From: 40-80 sp964503665 | GTDB lineage: Bacteria; Bacteroidota; Bacteroidia; Flavobacteriales_D; Crocinitomicaceae | Length of the DNA: 64,000 nucleotides | Direction: 5' to 3' | NCBI GenBank assembly: GCA_964503665.1 | Contig: CAZDAR010000005.1 | Coordinates: 33,251-97,250, forward strand | Shown: in pieces, positions 1 through 8,155 of the stretch | Numbering within the stretch: the stretch's first letter is position 1 | Layout of the letters: every line of letters starts with the position of its first letter | The notes under the pieces: generated by a model | Told to the model about the DNA's origin: nothing | Database searches by the model: none | Seen by the model: only the letters and a program-made list of their open reading frames with translations | Made by a program: the position numbers and the translations under genes

Positions 1-363
1 ATTCAATTTCAATATAGCACCACCCATCACCATGCTTTGTACCAATCCTGGATTTCTTTCTGCTAAGTCTCGAATTAAAATCGTTCCCAACGAAATACCA
101 ATAAAGTGCGATTTTTTAATTTCCAAATGATTTAAAACTTCCAAAATATCGTTCGATATGACTTCAAAGGTGTAGTGTTGTTGGATAGTTTCCTTAAGAG
201 TTTTGCTATTTCCATGTCCACGAAGATCTAACAACAAAATATTAAATTCACTTTTAAACGCTCTAATTTGTTGAAACCATATGGAACTACTTCCACCTGC
301 ACCATGCACAAATGTAACCCACTTCGTGGTGATGTCATTTCGAAAAACAGCGTAACTTAACAT
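1..363 (-). CDS. alpha/beta hydrolase, partial (N-terminal part only)
   Basis: The ATG lies at 363 and the frame stays open for 121 codons to the left window edge, so only the N-terminal half is visible. Motifs are those of an alpha/beta-hydrolase fold: an oxyanion-type HGAGG near residue 23, a DLRGHG strand near residue 48, and the nucleophile elbow GISLG (Ser near residue 92). The rest of the triad lies beyond the window. The substrate cannot be told; small esterases, lactonases and haloperoxidase-like enzymes all share this pattern. It is transcribed away from the rest of the window. Confidence 0.8.
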   Translation of the reverse strand, partial: MLSYAVFRNDITTKWVTFVHGAGGSSSIWFQQIRAFKSEFNILLLDLRGHGNSKTLKETIQQHYTFEVISNDILEVLNHLEIKKSHFIGISLGTILIRDLAERNPGLVQSMVMGGAILKLN

Positions 364-774
364 AGATTTCTGAAAAAGGCTAGTTTAGTAGAAAGCAGAT
401 AATACTGTCATAATTTTAACCAAAGATACGAGAAAGGAAGATACGATGATCTACTTCTGATTAATTCATAAAATGCTTTCATGAAACTTCGCTATTTAAA
501 ATAACTTATACGGGATAATAAACAATTTATATAATCGTGAGAAGCAATGAAAAAAGGAACAAATTTGATTTTCAATTTCTTCCAATAGACATGAATAAAT
601 GACTTTGCGATTACCTTTCACCTCTAATTAAGTCCTCATAAGTCCCTGAATATTTGAATTATGTAATTAAAAATGATAATAATACAACACTTTTTATGTA
701 AATATGCCCCACCTTTGTGTCATACTAGAATATTTTATTTAAAAACTAATTATGCATATAAAAGTAAAAAAATA
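364..774. other. non-coding spacer, nothing recognisable
   Basis: This A/T-rich spacer lies between the leftward hydrolase and the rightward lipoprotein. I see no credible reading frame, tRNA or strong hairpin. A longer frame for the next gene opens at 673, but its first 34 residues look like translated spacer. Confidence 0.5.
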
Positions 775-1215
775 ATGTCCTTACTTGGGCTAATAAACTT
801 TACAATTTTTGCTTTATTAGTGAGCGGTTGTACATCATCTTCCGATAGGAAAGAAAACACTAAAGTTACATCGGAAAATGTAGCATATGATAAAAAAGCT
901 CTAAGTGCTGGACAAATATCTTACAATAATGAATATGGGACATTCAAACGTCAAGTAGATAGTATAATCGTAGAGAATGAAAAGACTATTGCTAAATTAA
1001 AAGCAGGCGTCAACGGCAAAGAAAAAGAAGATAGAGAAAGAGCAAATCATTGGTTAAGAGTTTTAGAACAAAGAAATCAAGTGATTAAAAGACAAATTAG
1101 CAACTATGTTGCAAATGATTATGTTAATTGGGAACTCTACAAAGCAAAATATTCTAAAGACGTAGAAAATATACGAAAAGCGTTAGAAAGACTAACGAAA
1201 AATGGAACAAAATAA
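775..1215 (+). CDS. putative lipoprotein of unknown function
   Basis: The start is placed at ATG 775, not at the upstream ATG 673, because the protein then begins with a short lipoprotein signal peptide ending in the lipobox LVSGC (Cys near residue 19), followed by a Ser-rich linker. The remaining ~125 residues are charged and probably mostly helical, rich in Lys and Glu, with no family I recognise. The same frame continues past the TAA at 1213-1215 into a barrel-like remnant, so the gene may itself be a truncated or decaying copy. It would be anchored to a membrane facing the periplasm or the cell surface. Confidence 0.5.
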   Translation: MSLLGLINFTIFALLVSGCTSSSDRKENTKVTSENVAYDKKALSAGQISYNNEYGTFKRQVDSIIVENEKTIAKLKAGVNGKEKEDRERANHWLRVLEQRNQVIKRQISNYVANDYVNWELYKAKYSKDVENIRKALERLTKNGTK

Positions 1216-1443
1216 ATTAAAAACGCAAACAAATGTTATCAGCAAGAACAAGAATTTAATAATGACAATATTCAAAAAAATATGTTAGGAATTGTGGAAG
1301 GTGTCGATTTCAACATCGGAAATTTTGTAATTGGTAGTAGGGATGGAATGAACCTACTTAAGAACCAAGGTGATGGTAGTTCTGACATCCCTTGATACAG
1401 AAATATTAGTGGTCAACTTACTCTAGGTTACAAATTTTTATAA
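1216..1443 (+). pseudogene. possible remnant of an outer-membrane beta-barrel protein
   Basis: After the stop of the preceding lipoprotein, the same reading frame stays open to a TGA at 1393-1395, then for 15 more codons to a TAA at 1441-1443. The last segment reads ISGQLTLGYKFL, which resembles the final beta-strand of an outer-membrane barrel, a C-terminus ending in an aromatic or hydrophobic residue. No ATG with a plausible leader precedes it. The simplest reading is a decayed barrel protein interrupted by two stops. The assignment rests on a short motif and is tentative. Confidence 0.35.
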
Positions 1444-1533
1444 GGTCCACTAGATATAAAAGCAATATATCACCCAAGATTCGATAGCTGAATCAATCGA
1501 TTTTTCTATTTTTGATACGCTAAATCTTCCATT

Positions 1534-2122
1534 ATGGAATACTCTTTTGCTTTTATCACACTCTTTATCGGGCTCGTCCTTTGGGTTTTTATCCGTGTTT
1601 TCAAAGGCACGAAAAAGGCAAGGAAGAATGAGGAAATCTTTCTATATAACTTAACAGAGAAAGATTTGCCTCCTGATCAAATTATATTCACCTCTCATAC
1701 AAATAGCAAGAAATGTCTCAGTGTAAATCAAAAAAAAAGTAATTTTCACTTAAAAATGACAATAAGCTCTGGCTTTTTATCTGCGGGTTTTCATCTGGAA
1801 TACTTGGCGGAGCATATGGTTTAAATGGGCCTCCACTCGTTATTTATGGGAAATTACGGGGTCACCTAAACATTTTAGGGCAACCTTACAGGCCTACTTT
1901 CTACCCTCAAGTCTAATTGGAAAGGCTGGATATTGGTATAAAGGACTTTGGAATTCGACCGTCAACTATTATTTTTTAAATGCTCTCTCAGTTATAATTC
2001 CTGCCATTTTTCTTGACAGATATCTCAACCATCGATTAAAAGAGGGAGCATTTATCAATTATGTGTATATCGGTATCATCAGCATTGGTATTCTTTTAAT
2101 TGGTCATACATTATTTTGGTAG
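1534..2122 (+). pseudogene. TSUP (TauE/SafE-like) permease, frameshifted
   Basis: Two blocks typical of the sulfite exporter TauE/SafE (TSUP) family are readable but in different frames. SGILGGAYGLNGPPLVIYG is encoded near 1786-1845. RATLQAYFLPSSLIGKAGYW follows in another frame near 1880-1945 and runs through more hydrophobic helices to the TAG at 2120-2122. The second break sits in a run of four G at about 1857-1861, where one extra base would restore the frame. An earlier break lies between the ATG frame at 1534 and the first block. The usual N-terminal helices are not evident, so the gene is also short. Family members move sulfite, sulfoacetate or similar anions; this copy should be inactive. 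Confidence 0.65.
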
Positions 2123-2307
2123 AAAAAATAATTCACTAACTTAGAATAATTTAACTTTCTCTTAATCAGTTAGTTTAATTTTGTTTAAAAGCTTATTCAT
2201 ACACTATTTTAACTATATTTGAAACGACTGACTTCATTGAAAGGATATTTATATACATACTGAAGATTGGAAGTGAAGACTTTTTTGTTTGATTTTAAAA
2301 TACCAAA

Positions 2308-3420
2308 ATGAAATACACTACTTATTTATTAGCTTTCTTATTCTCCCATCTTCTATTGGCAAACGACGGTTCTTACTTTGCAAGTGGAAATCAACTTATT
2401 CCCATCTTTGAAACGGATATTTCTGTAAAAAAAGAAATACTCGCCATTAAAAAAGTAAATAACAAACAAATAGAAGTCACAGTTTATTATGAGTTCTATA
2501 ACCCAAAAGAAGCAAAGAAAATAACCGTCGGCTTTGAAGCATTCGCTCCTTCTGGAGATGTCGACGGCGCACCAATAAATGGAAAACATCCTTATATGCG
2601 CAACTTTACGGTGGTATTAAATAATGTAACACTTCCGTATAAAGTAGCTTATGTAAACGATAGTTTATACGCCCAAAATGGAAAAGTTAAATCGCTTAAT
2701 TTGAATACTTTCGATGGTAACACAGAAGGAAACGATATCGATTTCTACTATGTGTATCATTTTGACGCAACATTTAATAATGGGCTAAATATTATTCAAC
2801 ATACCTACACGTACGATGTGTCTGGCGGTATCGATGTTAATTATTACTTTGATTATATTTTGACTGCTGCCAATCGATGGGGAAATAATCAAATTGATGA
2901 CTTCACCCTAATTTTAGACATGGGCGAATTTGAAACATTTACCATCGACAAAAGCTTTTTTAATAACATGAATGAGTGGACAATTGATGGTATCGGAAAA
3001 GCCGAAAACATTATTGGTGAAGAAGGCTCTCTAACACCAAACGATGGTGTCAAATTCCACATACGGACAGGAACCGTGACCTTTAAAAAAATGAACTTTA
3101 AACCAGCAGGGGAAATAGCTATTTATACACTTAACTATTATCCTTATTTCGACGGAAATGACGTTGGATATCTCCCTTTTTCCAATTATCAACCGCTTTC
3201 ATACATCGATTTTGAAATACAAGAAGGATTAGTATTAACTACTTTGCAAAAAAAAGTGCTGAAAAACCTTCCATTTGCTCGTCGAGGATATGTATTCCAA
3301 AATACTGATTTAAAGAAATATTTTGAAAATCTAGATTGGTACATGCCCGACCCAACCTATCTTCCCGTTGTTGAGAACTTAACTGCCGAGGAAAAAGAAT
3401 GGATCCAAAAATGGAAGTAA
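2308..3420 (+). CDS. secreted protein with C-terminal YARHG domain
   Basis: This is a 370-residue protein with a signal peptide (hydrophobic residues 6-18). The main body is beta-rich and resembles no enzyme I know; it may be a substrate- or peptidoglycan-facing module. The last ~60 residues match the YARHG domain pattern: FARRGYVF, then LKKYFENLDWYMP. YARHG domains are small extracellular modules found in peptidases and envelope proteins, and their function is poorly known. The second arginine of the motif replaces the usual histidine (ARRG for ARHG). The gene stands alone between a pseudogene and the arsenic locus. Confidence 0.7.
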   Translation: MKYTTYLLAFLFSHLLLANDGSYFASGNQLIPIFETDISVKKEILAIKKVNNKQIEVTVYYEFYNPKEAKKITVGFEAFAPSGDVDGAPINGKHPYMRNFTVVLNNVTLPYKVAYVNDSLYAQNGKVKSLNLNTFDGNTEGNDIDFYYVYHFDATFNNGLNIIQHTYTYDVSGGIDVNYYFDYILTAANRWGNNQIDDFTLILDMGEFETFTIDKSFFNNMNEWTIDGIGKAENIIGEEGSLTPNDGVKFHIRTGTVTFKKMNFKPAGEIAIYTLNYYPYFDGNDVGYLPFSNYQPLSYIDFEIQEGLVLTTLQKKVLKNLPFARRGYVFQNTDLKKYFENLDWYMPDPTYLPVVENLTAEEKEWIQKWK

Positions 3421-3503
3421 TTTACACGCATCATCATTAATTTATAACCATCCATTAACAATTAATCATTTCTAACCAATCATTAATCATTTTCTTTATC
3501 GTA

Positions 3504-3515
3504 ATATTGCAATAT
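3504..3515. promoter_or_regulatory. perfect 12-bp palindrome, candidate ArsR operator
   Basis: ATATTGCAATAT is a perfect dyad ending six bases before the ATG at 3522 of the arsR-type gene. ArsR/SmtB repressors bind imperfect dyads overlapping their own promoter, so autoregulation of arsR-arsM through this site is plausible. Binding is inferred from position and symmetry only. Confidence 0.4.
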
Positions 3516-3521
3516 AATAAT

Positions 3522-3851
3522 ATGGTTTATATGAAAAAGAAAGACTATTCCTCAGTGCAATTGGATATTGCTACACTCGCAAAAGCCTTAGGTCATCCTG
3601 CAAGAATTGCTATTATGGATTATTTAGCCAGTGTGAATACGTGTATCTGCGGTGATATTGTCAATGAATTACCATTGGCACAACCAACCGTTTCACAACA
3701 TCTGAAAGAATTAAAAAACGCTGGATTAATTAAAGGAAGTATTGAGGGAAATGCCATTTGTTATTGTATCAATGAAGCTACCTTGGAGAAATTCAATAAC
3801 TACATGAAACATATTACGACAAAGGTAATAGAGAAAAATAGATGCTGTTAA
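3522..3851 (+). CDS. arsR: ArsR/SmtB-family transcriptional repressor
   Basis: This winged-helix repressor of ~109 residues is probably arsenite-responsive. LAKALGHPARIAIMDYL is the usual N-terminal helix pair; PTVSQHLKELKNAGLI (about residues 55-70) is the recognition helix. Cys41 and Cys43 in TCICGDIV match the Cys pattern of As(III)-sensing ArsR proteins just before the recognition helix; a further CC ends the chain. The frame also opens at a TTG at 3507, but that codon lies inside a palindrome, so ATG 3522 or 3531 is preferred. arsM starts 15 bases downstream, which suggests a two-gene arsenic operon. Confidence 0.85.
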   Translation: MVYMKKKDYSSVQLDIATLAKALGHPARIAIMDYLASVNTCICGDIVNELPLAQPTVSQHLKELKNAGLIKGSIEGNAICYCINEATLEKFNNYMKHITTKVIEKNRCC

Positions 3852-3866
3852 TTTAAATATAGAAAT

Positions 3867-4700
3867 ATGGATACAAACGAAAAGATTAAAAAAATGGTAA
3901 AGCAAAAGTATAGTGAAATTGCTTTGCAAGATCAAGATACCAACGCTTCTTCCTGTTGTGGAAGTGGTGGGAGCAGTAAGGAAGTGTATAACATCATGAG
4001 TGATGAATACGATCATTTGAGTGGTTACGCTCCCGATGCGGATTTGAAATTAGGATGTGGTTTACCAACTAAATTTGCTAAAATAAAAGCGGGCGATACA
4101 GTTGTTGATTTGGGTAGTGGTGCCGGAAATGATTGCTTTGTCGCAAGACACGAGACGGGTGAATCAGGAAAAGTAATTGGTATCGATTTTACCGAAGCCA
4201 TGATTGACAAAGCCAGAGCGAATGTTGAAAAATTAGGATACAACAATGTCGAGTTCAGACAGGGTGATATCGAGAAAATTCCGATTACTCCAAATACTGC
4301 AGATGTAGTCGTTAGTAACTGCGTGATGAATCTTGTTCCTGATAAACCGAAAGCATTTAGCGAAGTATATCGCATTTTGAAAACAGGCGGACATTTTAGT
4401 ATTTCTGATATCGTTCTTACAGGGGATTTACCTAAGAAAATTAAAGATGCTGCCGAAATGTACGCCGGTTGTGTTGCAAGTGCAATTCAAAAGGAAGATT
4501 ATTTACAAATCATAAAAGATGCAGGTTTTAAAAATTTAACGCTTCAAAAAGAAAAACCGATTATCGTTCCGAACGACATACTTGCAAACTATCTAAATGA
4601 GGAAGAAATCAAAGCATACAATGCTACTGACAATGTTATTTTCAGCATCACCGTATATGGGGAAAAAGAAGAAAGCTGTTGCGGTCCAAGTTGCTGCTAA
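3867..4700 (+). CDS. arsM: arsenite S-adenosylmethionine methyltransferase
   Basis: ArsM methylates As(III) with S-adenosylmethionine, giving methylated and finally volatile arsenicals in the cytoplasm. The SAM-binding loop is DLGSGAGND at about residues 81-89. Cysteines at 30/31, 64 (LGCGLP), 152 (SNCVMN) and 202 (AGCVAS) match the four conserved Cys of well-studied ArsM enzymes, so the As-binding set looks complete. The C-terminus carries another Cys cluster, CCGPSCC, as in many bacterial members. The gene follows arsR after 15 bases and ends at a strong terminator. An arsC pseudogene lies next downstream, so methylation may be the main arsenic route left at this locus. Confidence 0.93.
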   Translation: MDTNEKIKKMVKQKYSEIALQDQDTNASSCCGSGGSSKEVYNIMSDEYDHLSGYAPDADLKLGCGLPTKFAKIKAGDTVVDLGSGAGNDCFVARHETGESGKVIGIDFTEAMIDKARANVEKLGYNNVEFRQGDIEKIPITPNTADVVVSNCVMNLVPDKPKAFSEVYRILKTGGHFSISDIVLTGDLPKKIKDAAEMYAGCVASAIQKEDYLQIIKDAGFKNLTLQKEKPIIVPNDILANYLNEEEIKAYNATDNVIFSITVYGEKEESCCGPSCC

Positions 4701-4723
4701 GCCGTAAGATAAAAAATTCTTCT

Positions 4724-4753
4724 ATCAGCCCAAAATGAATCTTTTGGGCTGAT
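4724..4753 (+). terminator. intrinsic terminator after arsM
   Basis: A perfect 12-bp inverted repeat, ATCAGCCCAAAA and its complement, surrounds a six-base loop, 23 bases after the arsM stop. The following T-run is weak (TTAATT), so read-through is possible. Confidence 0.75.
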
Positions 4754-4806
4754 TTAATTCACCTATTCCACCAATATGACCAAGAAGTAAATAATAGTAT
4801 TGTGCA

Positions 4807-5196
4807 CTAAAAACAATTGTTGAAGTTCAGATAGCAGAAGGGTATTTAAAATTTTACGCAGGTGAAAAAGCGGCGATTTACAGTGCTGGCATTCGTGCGA
4901 AAGTCGTCAACCCAAAGGCAATTGCTTATACGCAAGAAAATAGAATTGACATTTCAAATTACACCTCAAACACGATTGAAGAGTATAATCATCTTGATTT
5001 CTACTTTGTAATAACTGTCTGTGATAACGCACTAGAAAGTTGTCTTATTGTCACTTCAAATGCAAAAAAATTTCATCATAATTTCCCTGATCCGGGAAAA
5101 GTAGTAGAAAGTGATGAAAAAGTGAAGAAAGCATTCAGCGACATTAGAGATCAAATCCACCAATATATCTAACAGTTTGTAGCAGAACACTTATAA
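4807..5196 (+). pseudogene. arsC: arsenate reductase (low-MW phosphatase type), loop-deleted
   Basis: One continuous frame reads KTIV-EV-QIAEGYLKFYAGE and runs on through SAGI, NPKAIA, DISNYTS, VITVCDNA and FHHNFPDPGK. This is the arsenate reductase ArsC of the low-molecular-weight tyrosine phosphatase fold. Three defects are visible. The expected ATG is CTA at 4807. The catalytic P-loop (CTGNSCRS in intact homologues) is missing between KTIV and QIAEGY, apparently by an in-frame deletion of about ten codons. A TAA at 5170-5172 interrupts the C-terminus, after which QFVAEHL and a second TAA match the normal end. An active product is not possible. It lies directly after arsR-arsM. Confidence 0.85.
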
Positions 5197-5243
5197 ATCA
5201 GTTGATAGAAAAAGACAAATAACAATAAATAATTCATACTGCA

Positions 5244-5268
5244 TTGTTTAACCAAAACACTATCTTTG
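5244..5268 (+). promoter_or_regulatory. Bacteroidota-type promoter for the DUF420 gene
   Basis: TTG at 5244-5246 and TATCTTTG at 5261-5268 fit the -33/-7 pattern (TTG, then TAnnTTTG) of Bacteroidota housekeeping promoters. The gene starts 55 bases downstream. Confidence 0.55.
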
Positions 5269-5323
5269 TGACTACATACTCCATTGTAAAATGGTAGTTG
5301 TAAATAATTAAAAAATAAACACC

Positions 5324-5773
5324 ATGCATTTACTTTTAAATACTGCCATTTTAGTCGTCACCCTTTTATCTCCATTTGTAGCTGTTTATGCAGTGAAATT
5401 CATCTTAAAAGGAGAAATTAAAAAGCACCAAAGACTTCAGAAAATACTTTTTTGGACGTGTATGACTGCTGTGGTAGTCCTTGAAATGCAAATTCGTGCT
5501 TCTGGTGGTTCTGGGAGCCTTATTAAACATAGTAGCTATTATGGAACTGACATTTTTAAATACATTCTGACGGCCCACATTATTGGAGCGGTATTGACGT
5601 ATATTATTTGGGCAATTACTATTCTTCTATCAAGCATCAAGTTTAAACAAAAGTATCATTTACCAGGAAGTTTTTCAAAAACGCACCGAAATCTAGGATA
5701 TATTACCATAGTTGGATTGTTTTATACGGCCATAACCGCATTAATTGTATATATAATGACGTTTCTCCTCTAA
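5324..5773 (+). CDS. DUF420-family membrane protein
   Basis: This is a 149-residue protein with four predicted membrane helices (about residues 5-27, 42-58, 79-106 and 124-148). It fits the DUF420 family by length and by histidines near membrane boundaries: KHQR (~36), the AHIIGA helix (~86) and THRN (~123). DUF420 proteins, such as CtaM of firmicutes, are linked to maturation of haem-copper oxidases; a similar role here is inference. No oxidase genes are adjacent, although ccoI lies 9 kb away. The gene has its own promoter and is separated from ahcY by 63 bases with another promoter. Confidence 0.65.
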   Translation: MHLLLNTAILVVTLLSPFVAVYAVKFILKGEIKKHQRLQKILFWTCMTAVVVLEMQIRASGGSGSLIKHSSYYGTDIFKYILTAHIIGAVLTYIIWAITILLSSIKFKQKYHLPGSFSKTHRNLGYITIVGLFYTAITALIVYIMTFLL

Positions 5774-5803
5774 AAAACATTTTTTTATCCGAGAGAAACT
5801 TAG

Positions 5804-5811
5804 TAAATTTG
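5804..5811 (+). promoter_or_regulatory. -7 promoter element of ahcY
   Basis: TAAATTTG matches TAnnTTTG and lies 25 bases before the ahcY ATG. The -33 element is not clear. Confidence 0.5.
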
Positions 5812-5836
5812 TAATTCATAATTTGAAATAAAAAAA

Positions 5837-7150
5837 ATGAGTAATACGACAGAAAACCTAGCTTATAAAGTTAAGGACATCAGTTTAGCTGATTATGGAA
5901 GAATCGAGATTAAATTAGCTGAAGCTGAAATGCCAGGACTAATGGCCTTGCGTTCCGAATATGGTGCTTCAAAACCATTAAAAGGAGCTAGAATTGCAGG
6001 TTGTCTACACATGACTATTCAAACTGCCGTTTTAATTGAAACATTAGTAGAACTAGGAGCAGAGGTTACTTGGTCTTCTTGTAATATCTTTTCAACACAA
6101 GATCACGCAGCAGCAGCTATTGCAGCAGCAGGAATTCCAGTTTATGCTTGGAAAGGTATGACCGAAGAAGAATTTGATTGGTGTATTGAGCAAACTCTAT
6201 TTGCATTTGAAGGAGGAAAAGCACTTAACATGATATTAGATGATGGTGGTGACTTGACAAATATGGTTTTTGACCGTTTTCCTGAATTAACAAAAGACAT
6301 TAAAGGCTTGTCAGAAGAAACAACAACAGGTGTTCACCGTTTGTATGAACGTATGAAAAACGGAACATTGGTGATGCCTGCTATTAACGTAAATGACTCC
6401 GTAACAAAATCTAAATTCGATAACAAGTACGGATGTAAAGAGTCATTAGTGGATTCTATTCGTCGTGCAACAGACGTTATGATGGCTGGTAAAGTAGCCG
6501 TTGTATGTGGTTATGGTGATGTTGGAAAAGGTTCTGCAGCTTCTTTAAAAGGTGCTGGTGCACGAGTGATTGTAACAGAAATCGATCCTATCTGCGCACT
6601 ACAAGCAGCGATGGATGGTTTTGAAGTTAGAAAATTAGACAACGTAGTTCACAATGTAGATATCGTTGTTACGACTACTGGAAATAAAGGAATCGTCGAA
6701 GGTCGTCACTTTGAGAAGATGAAAGACAAAACTATCGTTTGTAACATTGGACACTTCGACAACGAAATAGATATGGGTTGGTTGAATAAGAACTTTGGTG
6801 CATCTAAAGTAGAAGTGAAGCCACAAGTTGATATTTATACAGTTAACGGTAAAGAAGTGATTATTCTTGCAGAAGGACGTTTAGTAAACTTAGGTTGTGC
6901 GACAGGACACCCTTCTTTCGTAATGTCAAATTCATTCACGAACCAAACGTTAGCACAATTGGAACTTTGGAATAATTCAGATAATTACGAAAACAAAGTG
7001 TATATGCTTCCTAAACATTTAGATGAGAAAGTAGCACGTTTACACTTAGCTAAAATTGGAGTTGAACTAGAAGTTTTAACAGAAGAGCAAGCGAAGTATA
7101 TTGATGTTCCTGTGGAAGGTCCTTACAAAGCAGAACACTACAGATATTAA
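5837..7150 (+). CDS. ahcY: adenosylhomocysteinase
   Basis: AhcY hydrolyses S-adenosylhomocysteine to adenosine and homocysteine, removing the product that inhibits SAM-dependent methyltransferases. The 437-residue length is normal. Visible motifs are HMTIQTAVLIETL (about residues 58-70), SCNIFSTQDHAAAAI (81-95), the NAD-binding loop GYGDVGKG (225-232) and the conserved C-terminal KAEHYRY. It is cytoplasmic and NAD-dependent. It stands as a single gene between its own promoter and a strong terminator. ArsM upstream makes S-adenosylhomocysteine, but no direct link is implied. Confidence 0.97.
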   Translation: MSNTTENLAYKVKDISLADYGRIEIKLAEAEMPGLMALRSEYGASKPLKGARIAGCLHMTIQTAVLIETLVELGAEVTWSSCNIFSTQDHAAAAIAAAGIPVYAWKGMTEEEFDWCIEQTLFAFEGGKALNMILDDGGDLTNMVFDRFPELTKDIKGLSEETTTGVHRLYERMKNGTLVMPAINVNDSVTKSKFDNKYGCKESLVDSIRRATDVMMAGKVAVVCGYGDVGKGSAASLKGAGARVIVTEIDPICALQAAMDGFEVRKLDNVVHNVDIVVTTTGNKGIVEGRHFEKMKDKTIVCNIGHFDNEIDMGWLNKNFGASKVEVKPQVDIYTVNGKEVIILAEGRLVNLGCATGHPSFVMSNSFTNQTLAQLELWNNSDNYENKVYMLPKHLDEKVARLHLAKIGVELEVLTEEQAKYIDVPVEGPYKAEHYRY

Positions 7151-7177
7151 TAACCGAAATGGTATATTAAACAATAC

Positions 7178-7212
7178 AAAAAAACCCGAAAGCTAAGCTT
7201 TCGGGTTTTTTT
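7178..7212. terminator. bidirectional terminator between ahcY and the FKBP lipoprotein
   Basis: The stem CCCGAAAGC/GCTTTCGGG with a TAA loop is flanked by seven A and seven T, so it can act for ahcY on the plus strand and for the leftward isomerase pair. Confidence 0.9.
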
Positions 7213-7237
7213 GTACTTATAAGATAGGTTGGGGTTT

Positions 7238-8155
7238 TTACTTTATCACTTTATTCAATTCAATGTAAAACTGTAAAGACTCATACGGCTGAATATCATA
7301 AGCATTTCTTTGTTGGTTGAAAATTCCTTTTTCTCCATACGCTAAATTATATGGAATATACAATTTATACTTCCCTCCTTCTTTCATCTTTTGCATCCCT
7401 ATTTTCCATCCTGGAATAACTTGATCTAACTGAAAAGGATCGATTTGTTTGCCGCTTTGCAATTCATACGTGAAAGAATTTTCCATAGTATCACCAACAG
7501 CATTCACCAAAATATAATTGGCTTGTACCTTATCCGTTTCAATCGGAGACTTTCCTTTTCCTTCTTCAATCGTTTCGACGATTAATCCATCCACATTAAT
7601 CGTGTTAGGTTTCTTCGCTGCCTCTGCTAATAGTTTAGCTCCATTTTTCTGGTTCAAATCTTCAATAAAGTTACGTATCAACTCCATTTGGTCTTGTCTT
7701 GAAATAATAGTGTCGGCTTTAGAAAGAGATGCACGAAATCCAGAAACAACCATTTTCTCATCAAAGAAATCAAGCCCTCCTTTCTTCTTCCAACTATTCT
7801 GAAAAATAACTCCTGACAGTTTTCCTAAACATTCACATCCTTCATCTACAAATTTCACATTGAAGTCACCTCCATTTTCTCCGTATAAACTTCGTAATGT
7901 AGTCTGACAATTTTCATCAAAAGCTTTTTCATCTTTCATTCCCACAGCAAATCCTTCTGCAATTTTATCCAAATTATACTTTTCGTAATGTGGATCTCCA
8001 GAATTTGCAATAGCATGACCATTGTCCGCACCAAAAGCAAAAGATAAACGATCTTTCTGAGTTTCCAACTTAATCGTTTGCTCTTCTTTTTTGGTATCCG
8101 TTTTACAAGCCGCAACAAGTACTGTCGCAACAAGTAGTAAAATTAACTTTCTCAT
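7238..8155 (-). CDS. FKBP-type peptidyl-prolyl isomerase lipoprotein
   Basis: The 305-residue envelope protein begins with a lipoprotein signal whose lipobox is LVAAC (Cys17). Residues ~35-190 resemble the dimerising N-terminal domain of Mip/FkpA-like isomerases; residues ~205-305 are an FKBP domain. In that domain VIPGW and NLAYG are kept, but the FD pair of the active site, seen as VFDSS in its neighbour, is replaced around DTMENSF. Isomerase activity may therefore be weak and a chaperone role more likely. Its ATG overlaps the stop of the upstream FKBP gene by one base (TAATG), so translation is probably coupled. Confidence 0.85.
   Translation of the reverse strand: MRKLILLLVATVLVAACKTDTKKEEQTIKLETQKDRLSFAFGADNGHAIANSGDPHYEKYNLDKIAEGFAVGMKDEKAFDENCQTTLRSLYGENGGDFNVKFVDEGCECLGKLSGVIFQNSWKKKGGLDFFDEKMVVSGFRASLSKADTIISRQDQMELIRNFIEDLNQKNGAKLLAEAAKKPNTINVDGLIVETIEEGKGKSPIETDKVQANYILVNAVGDTMENSFTYELQSGKQIDPFQLDQVIPGWKIGMQKMKEGGKYKLYIPYNLAYGEKGIFNQQRNAYDIQPYESLQFYIELNKVIK

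Noticed and set aside
673..774. 34-residue N-terminal extension of the first lipoprotein
   Set aside because: It would bury the lipoprotein signal peptide that begins at ATG 775.
3507..3521. Upstream TTG start for arsR
   Set aside because: The codon lies inside the palindrome and promoter region, and ATGs follow at 3522 and 3531.
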